NCBI GenBank assembly: GCA_963969365.1
Contig: OZ017753.1
Location: 3,038,001-3,102,000 of the forward strand
DNA from: Asterochloris sp. CNOR1
Lineage: Eukaryota > Chlorophyta > Trebouxiophyceae > Trebouxiales > Trebouxiaceae
Length of the DNA: 64,000 bases
Direction of reading: 5' to 3'
Position 1 is the stretch's first letter. Every line of letters begins with the position of its first letter. Positions 10,601 through 22,600 of the stretch are shown piece after piece. The notes beneath the pieces are model-generated. The model ran no database searches. It was not told the DNA's origin and saw only the letters and a program-made list of their open reading frames with translations. The translations under genes and the position numbers were made by a program.

Positions 10601-13600
10601 CCCTAGCGCGGCAAGTGCAACGTTGCCAGCCACTCGTTGTAGCAGCAGGTGCAAAGTTGTGAGCCCATGCACAGTATACCGTGACCTGGAAAGGTGACTG
10701 GCAACCTGCTGCATGTGCAGGCATCAAGCTCTCCAGCGCAAATGGCGTGGCACACAGGGACATTGGGCTGCTGCAATCCCAGCTCAGCTTGACCCCTGTT
10801 CGCAGTCTCAGCAGTGCCAAACATGAGGCAGGCTAGCATGACACATGCAACGAGGATGCGTATGACCATATATGCAGGAGCCTGGCTGCCCCACCTGAGC
10901 GGCATGTTGACCAGTTACTGGACCTCTTGCCTGCATAGCGTGCAGGTGCCATGCTGCCCTACTTGACCGACATGTCTACCAGTCACTGGAAGACTGATCA
11001 TCCCCTTCCTGCAGGCGCTAAGCTGTTTTACCTGAGCGGCATGAAGAATGGGCGCTACATGAAGCGAGAGGTGCTGAACCTGGCGCGCTTCATTTCTGTG
11101 ATGAAGTTCCGGCCCCTCAGCTGGCGCCAGACCCACCCTTTCCTGCTGGCAGACCGCTTTGAGGTGGGCATCTGTTGTCTAGTGCTCGAGTCTGGTGGTC
11201 AAGATCTAGTGTGCCTGCATGAGTCTTTGATCAAGTCCAGGCCAGCAGACCACATGTAGATGGGGCTGGGCTTATAGCTGATAGGGATCTGGTGCCAGGG
11301 TGAGCAGACTGCTTTGAGACAGGGTTGGCTGCTTTTGCTTATAGGGCCTCCCGTGGCTAATGTCTTGACCATGCAGGCCTGTGCTCTGCGAGAGTTCAGC
11401 CAAGCAGGCTTACCTGCATAGCTCAATCTCTTTTGTGTGAGAAGCAGTAAGCAGCGCCCTCTGGTTTGCAGGACATTACCCCAGTGGAGAGCATCCGCGA
11501 GAACCCCAAGTGCGACCGCGACGTGACAGTGTACGGCTACCTGCGGGGGGCCAACATGAGGCAGGGCACACGTGTGCACCTGGCAGGGGTGGGGGATCAA
11601 TCGGTGAGACCCCTCTGCAGGCCGCAAGCCACCCATATGCCGTCCTGTGCAGTGCCAGCTCCTGATGAATCCTTTAGTTGTCTCTGCCTCAGAGGTAGGG
11701 GCCCACTCGGTGAGGCCCCCTCTGCAGGGAGCTCATGTGCTTGTAAGCCGTGTTTGTGATGGCTCCTTTGATGTGCCTTCATCATGGGCGGGCTCATTGA
11801 TGCCCCTCACTGTAGGTCCCATGCAGGGTCTGACCATGGCGACCTGGCCTCTGAAAGCCAGCAGCTCGCTGACCAGGCCTGGCTTCAATCAGACTGCCTG
11901 CGTTTTTGCAGGTAGTTGTGGTGACTGGACCCATCAGGACCACAAGTCTCTGTGCCTGCATCCTGTTGTGTGTGCTGTCGTGCTGAAACCCTCCGCAGAC
12001 CCTCAACTTGTGACTTGCCCACAGTTTGCTGAGCTGGACCAGCTACCAGACCCCTGCCCGCTGCCAAGCACGGTGAAGAAGCGCGGCTTGAACGAGAAGG
12101 AGCGCATGCTGTACGCGCCCATGGCCGATGTGGGGGGCCTCATGTACGACAAGGACGCCGTCTACATCAACATTCCCGACTGGAAGGTGGGCAGGGATGC
12201 ATCGCCGTGGTCCTTACCAGATGGCAGCAAGGGGATCCTGTGCTGTGCAACTTATTTTTGCGGTCAGCAACTCGAAGCAAGCAGGATCTAGCCTGCGTGC
12301 CACATTTTGAGAGGAGCTGTAAGCAGGGCGAGGGCCCAGTCTGCACGTACATGTGCAATGGTGAGGTGAGCAAGGCGGCGCTTGAGATGCCTGCTTTGCT
12401 GCGCTGCACATGTCTGGGTGCAGGTCCAGCTGCAGCATGGGGGCCACCTTTGTCTCTGGTGAGCGCCACTTGGAAGGCAACCAGGGCTGGGAGGTGTCTC
12501 CCCTTGCAGGCATCTCTTGAGATTACTGACGTCAGCCAGTTCACGCACTTTGTGTGTGGCAGCAGCTCACAGCAGGGTGCAGATCCGCCTACAGTATGGG
12601 ATCTCCCTTCACCTCTGGCAGGAGCTGTTTGAATAGCAGGCAGCACTGGGGATAGCAGCAAAACTGCTTCACAACGTTTGTACCAACACTCACAAGAGCT
12701 GGTGGGAATGAGTGCTGGCTTTGCTTCTGGGTGCTCATGGAGCACACCACCAGGTTCTATGTGCTTGCAAATCAGAGGTGACTCCAGAGCTGCAAAGGCC
12801 CAGATGAACCCTGCCGCATCTGAATCACAGCATGGGACCCTTCCGACTCACCAACAGCCAGTATGAGCCCTGAGCTCCGCAAGAGGGGCATCGCCTACCA
12901 AGTTTTTAAAGCGCTGTGACACAGGGATCCCAAATTCGAGTGCGAACTGGCCTCTGGTGGCGCCTCCTGTACGACATGCCCCACGTCAATGTTCTGCCAG
13001 GTCACAGCTGTGCAGTTTGCTTGTGGGTTGATGTAAGACCAGGCGGGTATACATGCCAGTCAGGGAAAGTAACATCAGGAAGCTATGCATGCGTGTGGCA
13101 CATGCCTTGTCTGTCCAAAATGGTGCTGATGCCAATGCTGCAGGTGCAGTACAGCGCGGATGGCACTGCTGTGTCCACACGTTACGACCCAGGAGGGGAC
13201 ATGGTGCGCGAGCTTCAGGCGACCAGCACAGGCATGGATGAGAGGCTGCAGCAGTCCCAGATCCGGCTGTTCCAGAACGGCACGCCCTTGCAAGCAGGTG
13301 AGGTGACCTTCCTCCTATCAGGCTATGTCAAGAGAGGCACTCATACAGGCAGGGCTAGGGATGACCAGCCTGCAAGCACTGCAAGCAGGTGAGGTGACCA
13401 TTCTCGCTTAGGCTACACCAAGACCGGCATCCTTGCTGGCAATCAAGGCAGGGCTGTGTACTGTGTGAGAGTGTGCCGCAAACCCAGATCCGCCTGTTCC
13501 AGTACAGCGCTGCCTGCAAGCACATGGGAGGGTACAGAGCTGAGTGACCAGTCACAGACTGCAGGGTCAATGTGGGTCCTGCCCACTAGCTCTGGGTCAC

Positions 13601-16600
13601 CATCAATAGGCCAAAGGGGCTGGGTCTGGTACTACTGCGATGGGAGTATGGACCTGCACGCTTGCTGACCACTCAAACAGGTGCTTTGGCGATATTGACA
13701 CCAGACATCTCACGGGGGAAGCATTTGATTACATGGTCTTCAAAGGGGAGTGTGTTCCCTTGTCTAACAAAACCTCTCGCAGTTATGAGTACAACTCGTC
13801 TCAACTCTCAGTAGGCAACCCATGTCACACCTCATGCCTCTCTGCCTGCAGAGCTGAACAGCAGTCAGCAGGCAAGTGCCCTGGAAGGGCTGCATGATGA
13901 GTCACCTTCAGATGAGGATTCTGAAGGCTCCGACAGCAGCGACGAGGAGGGAGAGGGGGAAGACGAACTCAGTTCCTCCTCAGAGGATGAAACAGAGGCA
14001 GATGGCCCAGCATCAATCCGGCAGCCAGTTGGCCAGGAGGTTGTGCATGCTAGCGGCAGGAAGCGCAGGTCAGCCCTGCCGCAATGCTCGCAAGCACAAT
14101 GTTAGCTTGAAGCTGCTTGAGCCAGCAAGGGCCACACCAAACTTAAACTGGCCAGGAGGGTGTGCATGCTGGCAGCAGAAAATGTGAACAAGACAAGCCG
14201 TGACTGGCTTGCTGGGGTAGCCAGCAAAAGATCTGAGGTGCGAGCCATCGGAGATGAGCCGCACATGGGGCAGTGTGCTGCCCGTGAAGCTCTGAGCGCT
14301 TCTGCAGCTGCAGTAGCCCACCAGCAGAGCTCTGGCACATCAGGCTGCGGTTGCTCCCCACCTCTACTACTTGCAGTATGCGTTCAGACACATCAGGCCT
14401 CCGTGCTTTGCTACCCGAATGCTTTTGTTCTTGATGGACTGCTGGCAGTGGCAGGCTCTGCTCGCTTGAGTCTGAGAGGCGTCCACACTGTTAGCACTGC
14501 CGCATTAGTCTCTGAAGTCCAACCTTTCTGCAGGCGGGCTGTGTTTGAGAGGGACGCACTGCCTCCACCGCCACCAGACGAGGGGGACTCTGAAGAAGAG
14601 GAGCCTGCACAGGACTGGGCTGCTGGGCCCGCAACTGGCAGCCTGGGGGAGGCAGAGGGCAGTGGTACAGATGACAGTGGGGCAGAGTCTGATGACTCTG
14701 AAGGTGAACTCTGAGGCAGATTGCAAATCAGCTGGGACACTGGAGGCTCTGCCCTAAGGCTGCAAACTGGTCGACTGCAATATGGCAACATGTGCTTTTT
14801 CCCTTTTCATGATGATTGTCTCTTGCGGCCTGACCACACATATCACACGCTCAAGGCAGCGCCTGTCTCGGCCAGCGCTGAAGTGCAGCAAGCTTTAGGC
14901 CTCGCCAGCGCTGTCGTCCACTGCTGGGGCACTCAACGCATTGCTGATCTTGCCTGGCAATGTTGCATGCTGGCCACTGGCTTGTAGCTCTGCAAGCACT
15001 GCCGACCGCTGCCGGCGCTGCCTGAGATGCTCTCACAACGCATTTCTGCTGCAGGCCTGGGACGTGCTGCCAAGTGGAAGGCTAACATGCTGCGCAATGC
15101 AGCAGCCCTGTTCAGCAACCGAGCTGCCGATCTGCAGAGCTATGTCTATGGGGAGGTAGCCACTGACACAGGCACCAAGCGGCAGGTGAGCTGTGGTGGG
15201 GCTGCCTGCAATTGGCTAAGCCCCACTCTTGACCATAGGTCGTGCTGTCTGCTACGCGTGATGCCCACAAATTGTGATGCCAGGCAGCACACTCTTCAGG
15301 CCCCGCAGCGAAGCGTCCTGCAGCGTTTAGTGTGCTGCACACCAGCAGCCTTAGGTCATTCACAACTCCCGCGCTGGTGGTCGCTCGGTCAGGGGCTGTC
15401 TTTTCATTACATTGTGTTTGTGTGCATGTGTGTCCATATGGTACTTCAGCATGTTGACTGGTAGGTGCTGCACGTCTGGCATGTGCAGGTCAAGCACGGC
15501 AGCTTCTCCTCCCATGGCACCACAGAACAGTGCCAAATGTGCTCGGCTGACTTTAGGGCATGGTCTAGGTCTTCCTGCTCAATTCCTCTCCAGCAAAGCA
15601 ACTGGCGGCTGGGAAGGTCTGAAGCTGCACTAAGCCCTGTCCTGTCCAGATGGAGCTGCACTTCTCAAGCTCCTCTCGGATTGCGTTCATCAAGTCATGA
15701 TGATGAGGCCCAGGAGAGCCGGACTTGCAGACCTCTGAGCTTGCCTATGCATGTTCCCTGCAGGTGGCCGCTGAGAGTGATCAGGATGAGGATGAACTCT
15801 TCAAGCCCCGGGGACGCAGAGCTGCAGAGGACGCAGCCGTCTCTGCAGACGCCATGGACGCATTAGACAGCTGCCGTGTCACCCTTGACGCCGGGCGCCT
15901 CCAGCAGTGGCAGGATGCAGGGAGCGCAGAGCGGCTGCGCAACCGCTTTGTCACAGGTCAGTGCTTCGCTGCCGGCCTCCCTCTATGCATCAAAATCCTG
16001 ATGCAAGAATGGTGCTGTTGGATTACCGGTTATCTTGGGTCCAAGTTGCCATGGTTGCTCTGGCTGCGTGGAGGTCACAGCCCCAGGCTGCGTGAATGCA
16101 GGGGCTGGCCGTCCTGCGCTTGGGCGAGTCAGCTCAGACGCTGCTGGCTGCTGCTGTACAGGGGATGTGGCAGGGCTGGGACCACACCCACCCGGAGGCC
16201 ATGTGCACTGGCATTGGTTCTGCTCTATGCCCGCTGCACAGGGCTTGCCTCCAGGACATGTCCGCTGTCCACGCAGCTGACTCAAATGCAAGCAGGCCCA
16301 GCCGCTGTCCAGCATCCCGCTGCCCAGCCGGTGTCATCTCTTCCAGGGCTGCTCAGCCCTGAACCCTGCCGTGGGGAGTTGCAGGGCAGCGCAGCGGTGG
16401 CGGCTGCCAACTTTTCAATCCCCAGCATTTGTAAACCCTGCAATTAGCCCCTCCTGTTGGTGCTACAGGTCACTTCAATGATGCAAGCAGCATGACGTGG
16501 CCCACCCAACTCTGTCCGTCTCATCATTTTGCTTGTGTGAGGTACTTCCCTTCATGCCGCACGCGACTGTGGTGCTGGAGGGCAGTGCGACGCGGCCCAC

Positions 16601-19600
16601 CCAGCGCTGTATTTGTCATCATTTTGCATGCGTGTGAGACCCCGTTGTCCCTTATGCCGCAGGTGACTGGGACGCTGCAGGGCAGCGCGATGCGGCTCAG
16701 CCAGGCGAGGGGGACTCCCAGGACAGCGACGCTGACGCCTTTGGCGAGTTCGAGGACATGGAGACTGGCAAGCGCTTTGGCGCAGACGGGGATGCAGCTA
16801 CCGCCACAGCCCTGCAGGTTAAAACTTGACCTGTTGATCTGCGTGAAGCTGCATTTTGTCACTCAGAGAGTGCTCCGGCACTCAACAGCAGCCTGCCATT
16901 GCAAACGCATGACGACACCTCAATCCCCTGCAGGCCATCCAGGATGCTGCTGCTGAAGAGGTGCGCCAATGCCAGGCAGAGGAGAAGGCAGCCAAGAAAG
17001 CAGTCTTCAACTCCGAGTACGACACAGGTAGGTTGCACGTGCGTCCCTCCTGGGGCACTGTCAGCATCTCGGCGGCACAGCAGATGACGCTGAATCACTT
17101 TACTTGTGTCAATTAAAGCCAATGTTCAGCGGGCCATGCGGTGCTACTCAGCTCAGGAAGGGATCCCGGGCTTGTGAACACACGGCGTCAGCATTTGTGC
17201 TTGCAAGCGTGTTTGTGGACACCCTGACCCCAAAGCAGCAACCAGAGCAGCACATGCCCCTCAGGCAGCACTTGGAGCAGCACCGACCCAGTTCCATCTC
17301 ATTTCTGCACAACTAGAAAACAACAGTTGTATGGCCGCTGTTGCCATTAGACAGCCCCTCAGGCAGCACCTGGAGCAGTTTTCAGTGACATGCTTGCACA
17401 TGTAGTAACCAGTGGTCTTTGTGTTCATCAGTGGCACTGGACAGCCCCTGAGGCAGCACCTCAAGCAGTGCATGTCCTTGAGGCAGCCCCTGGAGTGGCC
17501 CTTGTTTATCCCTGGGGCAACATCCACAGCACAGCAGCGCATGTCCCTGGCCTGCAGGCGGCGGGGCCCAGGGCGTCCAGGACAAGCCCAGAAAGAAGGG
17601 CAGGGGCGGCGGGAAGGAGGGCGAGGGGGAGGACGGCGAGGGCGAGACCTACTACGATGCCATGAAGCAGGAGATGGGGGAGCGCGCTGCGCGCACCAAG
17701 GCAGCCATGGACGCGCTGCACCCCCTGCAGCGGGTCGCCATGGAGGGACACCGCGCGGGGACATATGTGCGACTGCGCTTCACAGGTTTGTATTTATTTA
17801 TTTTGTAGCTGTGGCCATCTCCATGATGCTGTCCTCCAGCATTTGGCCGGTATGACGGGCTGCAAGAAGCTCCCTTGCAGGGGGCCTGCCTGCGCCCGAC
17901 GGCCAGTGGTGGATTGCCCGCTCAGCAACCCCAGAGGTGAAGGTGAATGCCATGCGTCACATGCCCTGCATGCGTTGGCTACATTGCACACACATCTCTG
18001 CACCGTGTGGTGTTGGCTGGGCAAGGGCTTGAACACCTGCATGCCCTGCGCTTCACAGATGCGGCTCGTGGTTTGACTTGTGCTTCACAAGTCACACAAG
18101 CCCCTTGTCTCTCCTGCACCTGGTGCCTGCGGGCATGAACTGCATCTAGCATACAGACTGTTCTGGCGGCCGTCCAACATATCCACAGTGCCACGCTCGC
18201 TCATTCCTGGCCCACCTGCAGGGCTGCCCTGCGAGCTGCTGCGCCACTTCACCCCCTCCCAGCCCCTGCTGGTGGGCGGCCTGACTCCGGCAGAGGAGGG
18301 TTCCGGCTTCATGCAGCTGCGCTTCAAGCGCCACCGCTGGTTCCCCAAGATCATGAAGACCCGGGATCCCCTCATCTTCTCCATAGGTGCGCAGCTGCAG
18401 CTGGCCCAGATCTTTGCCTTCAAGTATTGCAGCGCATCCGGTGCAGGCATTGCTGCTCAAGCAGGTTCGACCCTGGCAGGTGCAGGTGGTTAGCAGCAGC
18501 CTGTTGGCTTGCACCAGGCGTTCCAGCAGCTTTCTGCAAGGCCTGGCGGGTGATTACACTGCAGACAGGGCTCTGCAGCGGTGCATGTTGCTTTTTCTGA
18601 TTAAAGCCAGGTTGAGTTTCCCCACATTTGTATGCCTGCGCATCCAACACCTCCAGAGCAAAAAGGCTGGCAAAGATGGCTCCTCAGTGCTTCAGCAGGA
18701 CCGTCTGAAGCAGACTGGCAAAGCTATCTGTTTGGCCTGCAGGCTTCCAGTGGCTGCCTGGCCATGCTTCCTGTCACTGCCTCGTTGTTCTAGGACAAAC
18801 CTACTGCAGTGAAGTGTTTGATGGCCTCCAGGGTGCTGGAGAGGTGGCGCCACTTCCATACCCAGTTTGCTGCCTTGCTGTCTCGTGACACACCCACAGC
18901 AAAAAAGTGTTCTGTGACCTGCGCGGTGGCGCCGCTTCCATGCTTTCCCTGCTGCCTGTTTGCTCCAGGAAACAGACCTACAGCAATAGAAGTGTTTCTG
19001 TGGCCTGCAGGGTGGCGCCGCTTCCGTACTCAGTTTGCTGCATTGTTGTCTCAGGACACACCCACAGCAAAGAAGTGCTCTGTGGCCTGCAAGGTGGCGC
19101 CGCCTCCATGCTTTCCCTGCTGCCTGTGTATTTCAGGAACCAGACCTACAGCAAAAAGAAGTGTTTCTGTGGCCTGCAGGGTGGCGCCGCTTCCAGTCCC
19201 TGCCCGTGTTTGCCACTGAGGATGCCAACGGGCGCCACCGTATGCTGAAGTACACTCCAGAACATATGCACTGCCTGGCGGCTGTGTGGGGGCCACTGGC
19301 GCCCCCCAACACGGGCGTCATCGCTATTCAGAACCCCAGCAATGACCAGCAGGTAAGAACGAGTACTGAGCGGCTGCACATGTACTGCTTGTCGATGTGT
19401 CGGGCGTGATTGCCATCCAGAACCCCATTCAGTTCAGCAGGTACAACACAGTTCTGGAATGGCTGCACATGCACTGCCTGGCAGCTGCCATCCAGAGCTT
19501 TGTCAATGACTACTTTGGCAGATTGCAAGTGGAAACCGCCATAAGAGTGTACTTTGCAGCTACCAGCAGGCGTCAATGCCATCCAGAACGCCAGCTATGA

Positions 19601-22600
19601 CCAGCAGGTGCCTGCTAGGGGCACACGATTGCCACGAATGTCGTTCTCCTGCTGGTCATCAGCCTGCACAGGCCCTTGACCGATGAACAGACCACCAAGC
19701 AGAGTCCCCCTTGCCTGCCATCCATTGCAGAGCTGGGAGAGCCATTGAGGTGTTCTGCCACAATGATTTGCCTGCTCAGGAGCCCCCCTACATGACATAG
19801 ACGCTGGCGTAATTTGCTGCCCGCAGAACTGGCGCATCAGTGCCACGGGCGTCGTCCTCCAGCTGGGGGCCAGCCTGCACATCGTCAAGAAGCTGAAGCT
19901 GCGCGGGGAGCCCTTCAGGATCCACCGCCACACTGCCTTTGTGGGCGGCATGTTCAACAGCCGCCTGGAGGTCGCCAAGTTTGAGGGGGCGGGGATCCGC
20001 ACCGTGTCAGGCATCAGGGGCATCATCAAGAAGGTGGGCTGACCCTACTGCTCAATATCAGGCTTGAATTGAAAATGTGTTGTGAAAAGGGATTGATAAA
20101 ACAACTTCTGCTCTCAAAAGAGGCACCAATCCATCCATATGGCAGCTGAGATGGCAAGTCACTGTCATGTACCCCTTACCCTGTACCCCTTTTATGATTT
20201 TCAAGGGAAGGCCTCTTCCTGCCTGCAGGCTCTACAGCCAGCCTTCAGGGCACCGCAGACAAAGCTGCCATTGCGTGTGCCAGGTAGCCCTTACATTGCA
20301 CTTCCATTCCGGGCTCTGAGAGGGGGCTTGCTGCTGCCTGCAGGCTCTGCGACCAGGAGTGCAGGGGGCCAAGGACGGCGCCTTTCGGGCCACCTTTGAG
20401 GACAAGCCACTGATGAGTGACATCATCTTTCTGCGAGCCTGGGTGGCTGTGGACCTCCCCCGCTTCGCCAACCCCGTCACCAACCTGCTCGCCCCGACCA
20501 ACATGCTTCTGCGGAGGCCCAAGCCTGGACTGGTAGAGGGCGCCCAGGTGGGCTTAAGTCCTCTGGGTGGACAAATGGGAACCTCTGTATGTGCTGGGCC
20601 CCAAGTGTGGGCCATTGGCACTGAGTGATGGCGCTCAAACCCTCTGGGTGGATTGTTGAGGACGCTTGGGGGTGTGTGTGGGGCAGGGAGGATCCCGTGA
20701 AAGATGTGTAAGGGTCCTGAGCTGGCTCTCTTGTTGCTTAAGGCGTGGTGAACTGGCCTGAGATTGGCAGAGTGTGGCCACTGCAATGCCCATATCAGCA
20801 TTTATATCTGGGTCTGCTCCATGCATGCGTCTCCCTCTGAACCAAAAGCACCTGCATCCATGCAAGTTCCCTGAATCAGCCAAGAGTGCCTGCAATCCAT
20901 TCATGCAGCATCTGGGATCTGTTAAACATATTTTGACCAACTAAGTAGAGAGCGCTTGCAGCAGCAGCATCCACCTTGATGTCCCCTTGCTGTTCAGGTT
21001 TAAATGCTTGTGGCTGTCCCCCTCTCCTGCAGGATGCTGTGGCCTTCCTAGTGCCAAATGCTGGAGCAATCACTGCATCCCAGTCCCTCACTACCTGCCC
21101 TGTTGCACTCTGCTGCTCAAGTACTCCCTACTTTGACACCACACGTGAGGTGTACATCATTGATGCAAGCAAGGTGCTCAAAGGGGACAGCATGTGGCAC
21201 CAACAAGCTCCTCATGGTCGTCTCCCCATCTTCTGCAGGAGGCTGCGCTTGAAGAGGCTGGACCTTCTGGCGGCAACGCTGTCCCTGTGGCCCCCAAGCA
21301 TGGGGCAGCGGCAGCTGCTGCAGCACCAGCCCCGTCCTTCACGCCGGCAGCATCCTTTGCCGGCGTGCGGCCTGGCACCCACTTCAAGCTGGGGCCTCAG
21401 GGGCTGGGCTACTATGCTGATGGGGTTGGGCAGGGTCCCGCAGCAGGTAATGGGCTACTTGAATCCACACTGGCTTCAGCAGCTGCATGTTGAGCTTTGA
21501 GACAGAGCCACCAGCGACATGATGAGAACTGCGGCAGGTGCACAGTCCAGGCCTGTACTGGGCTGCATGGCTGTTGGTCTCCGCCATGTGCCTTCTCTAG
21601 AATCATGAGCAGATGCTGATGACCAACTGCAGAGCCAGCACATATCAAGAAGTGTTGGTGGTCCTGCAACACTACCCCAGCCTTGCGCGTCTGCAGCCAC
21701 CCGACCCTGTTTTGTGCGTTCCAATTCCATGTTGCGCACTCTTCAGTGTGGTGCTGGGCTGGGTGCTCATGGGCATTGTGCTGGTGCCTGCAGGCCCCTC
21801 CCCAGCTGTTACAGCGGAGGCTGAGGAGGGTCAGGGGTGGAGCAGCATGCGCACGGTCGCCCAGATGCGCCGCGACCTGGGCATTGGTGCCCCGCGCAAC
21901 ACGGACTCGCTGTACAAGCCCATCGAGCGCGCCCCGCGGCAGTTCAACCCCCTCAAGATCCCACGTGCCCTGCAGGTGGGTGGATGTCTGGCCAAGCAGG
22001 GTGCCTGGCACGGACATGTCAGAGCGGCATCTTGCTGGGCCCCCCTGTTGCAGCAGTATGCACACCCGTTGAGGCCAGACACCTTGGCAGGGTGCTGTTC
22101 TGCTTGAGCACCATTGGCTCGCTCACAGTCTCATTGTAGGTGTCCTGCTCGCTTGGCTCACTGCCCCCCCCTTTCCAAATGCCTCTCTTTGCTTGGGGGT
22201 TGCCTGCCCAGCTTTGTCAAGCTCAGGCCGGTGCAGTCCAGCATAAGGCAAGCGTCCAGTGGAGCTGCACCTGCAGCCGAGTTGCGACAGCCGCAGGCTG
22301 AGACACAGGCACCATGGAGCTCTGTCAGGAGCGCTGACACCACAGATGTCCCACACCTGCAGGCTGAGCTGCCATTCAAGAGCAAGCCCAAGCAGCAGGC
22401 CCCTCGCAAGAACCCCACTCTGGACCAGAAGCGTGCTGTCAAGTTCCGTGAGCCTGCCGAGAAGAAGGCAGCCAGCCTGGTGCATGCGCTGTCTGCCATC
22501 CGCAATGCCAAGCTTGTCAAGAGGCGGGAGCAGCATAAGCGGCGACAGAAGGTAAGAAGGCTGTGCTTGGGCATGTCTTTTCCGCTGCAGCATCAGCTCT

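Noticed and set aside
17246-19180. CRISPR-like or minisatellite array
   Set aside because: The repeats share sequence with exon boundaries, spacers are not of uniform size, and the context is a spliced nuclear gene.
18809-19219. Open frame reading through the repeat array as a real protein
   Set aside because: It is repeated decoy copies of the BMS1 exon 18 head (W-R-R-F) in intron sequence. The conserved BMS1 join uses 18386/19180.
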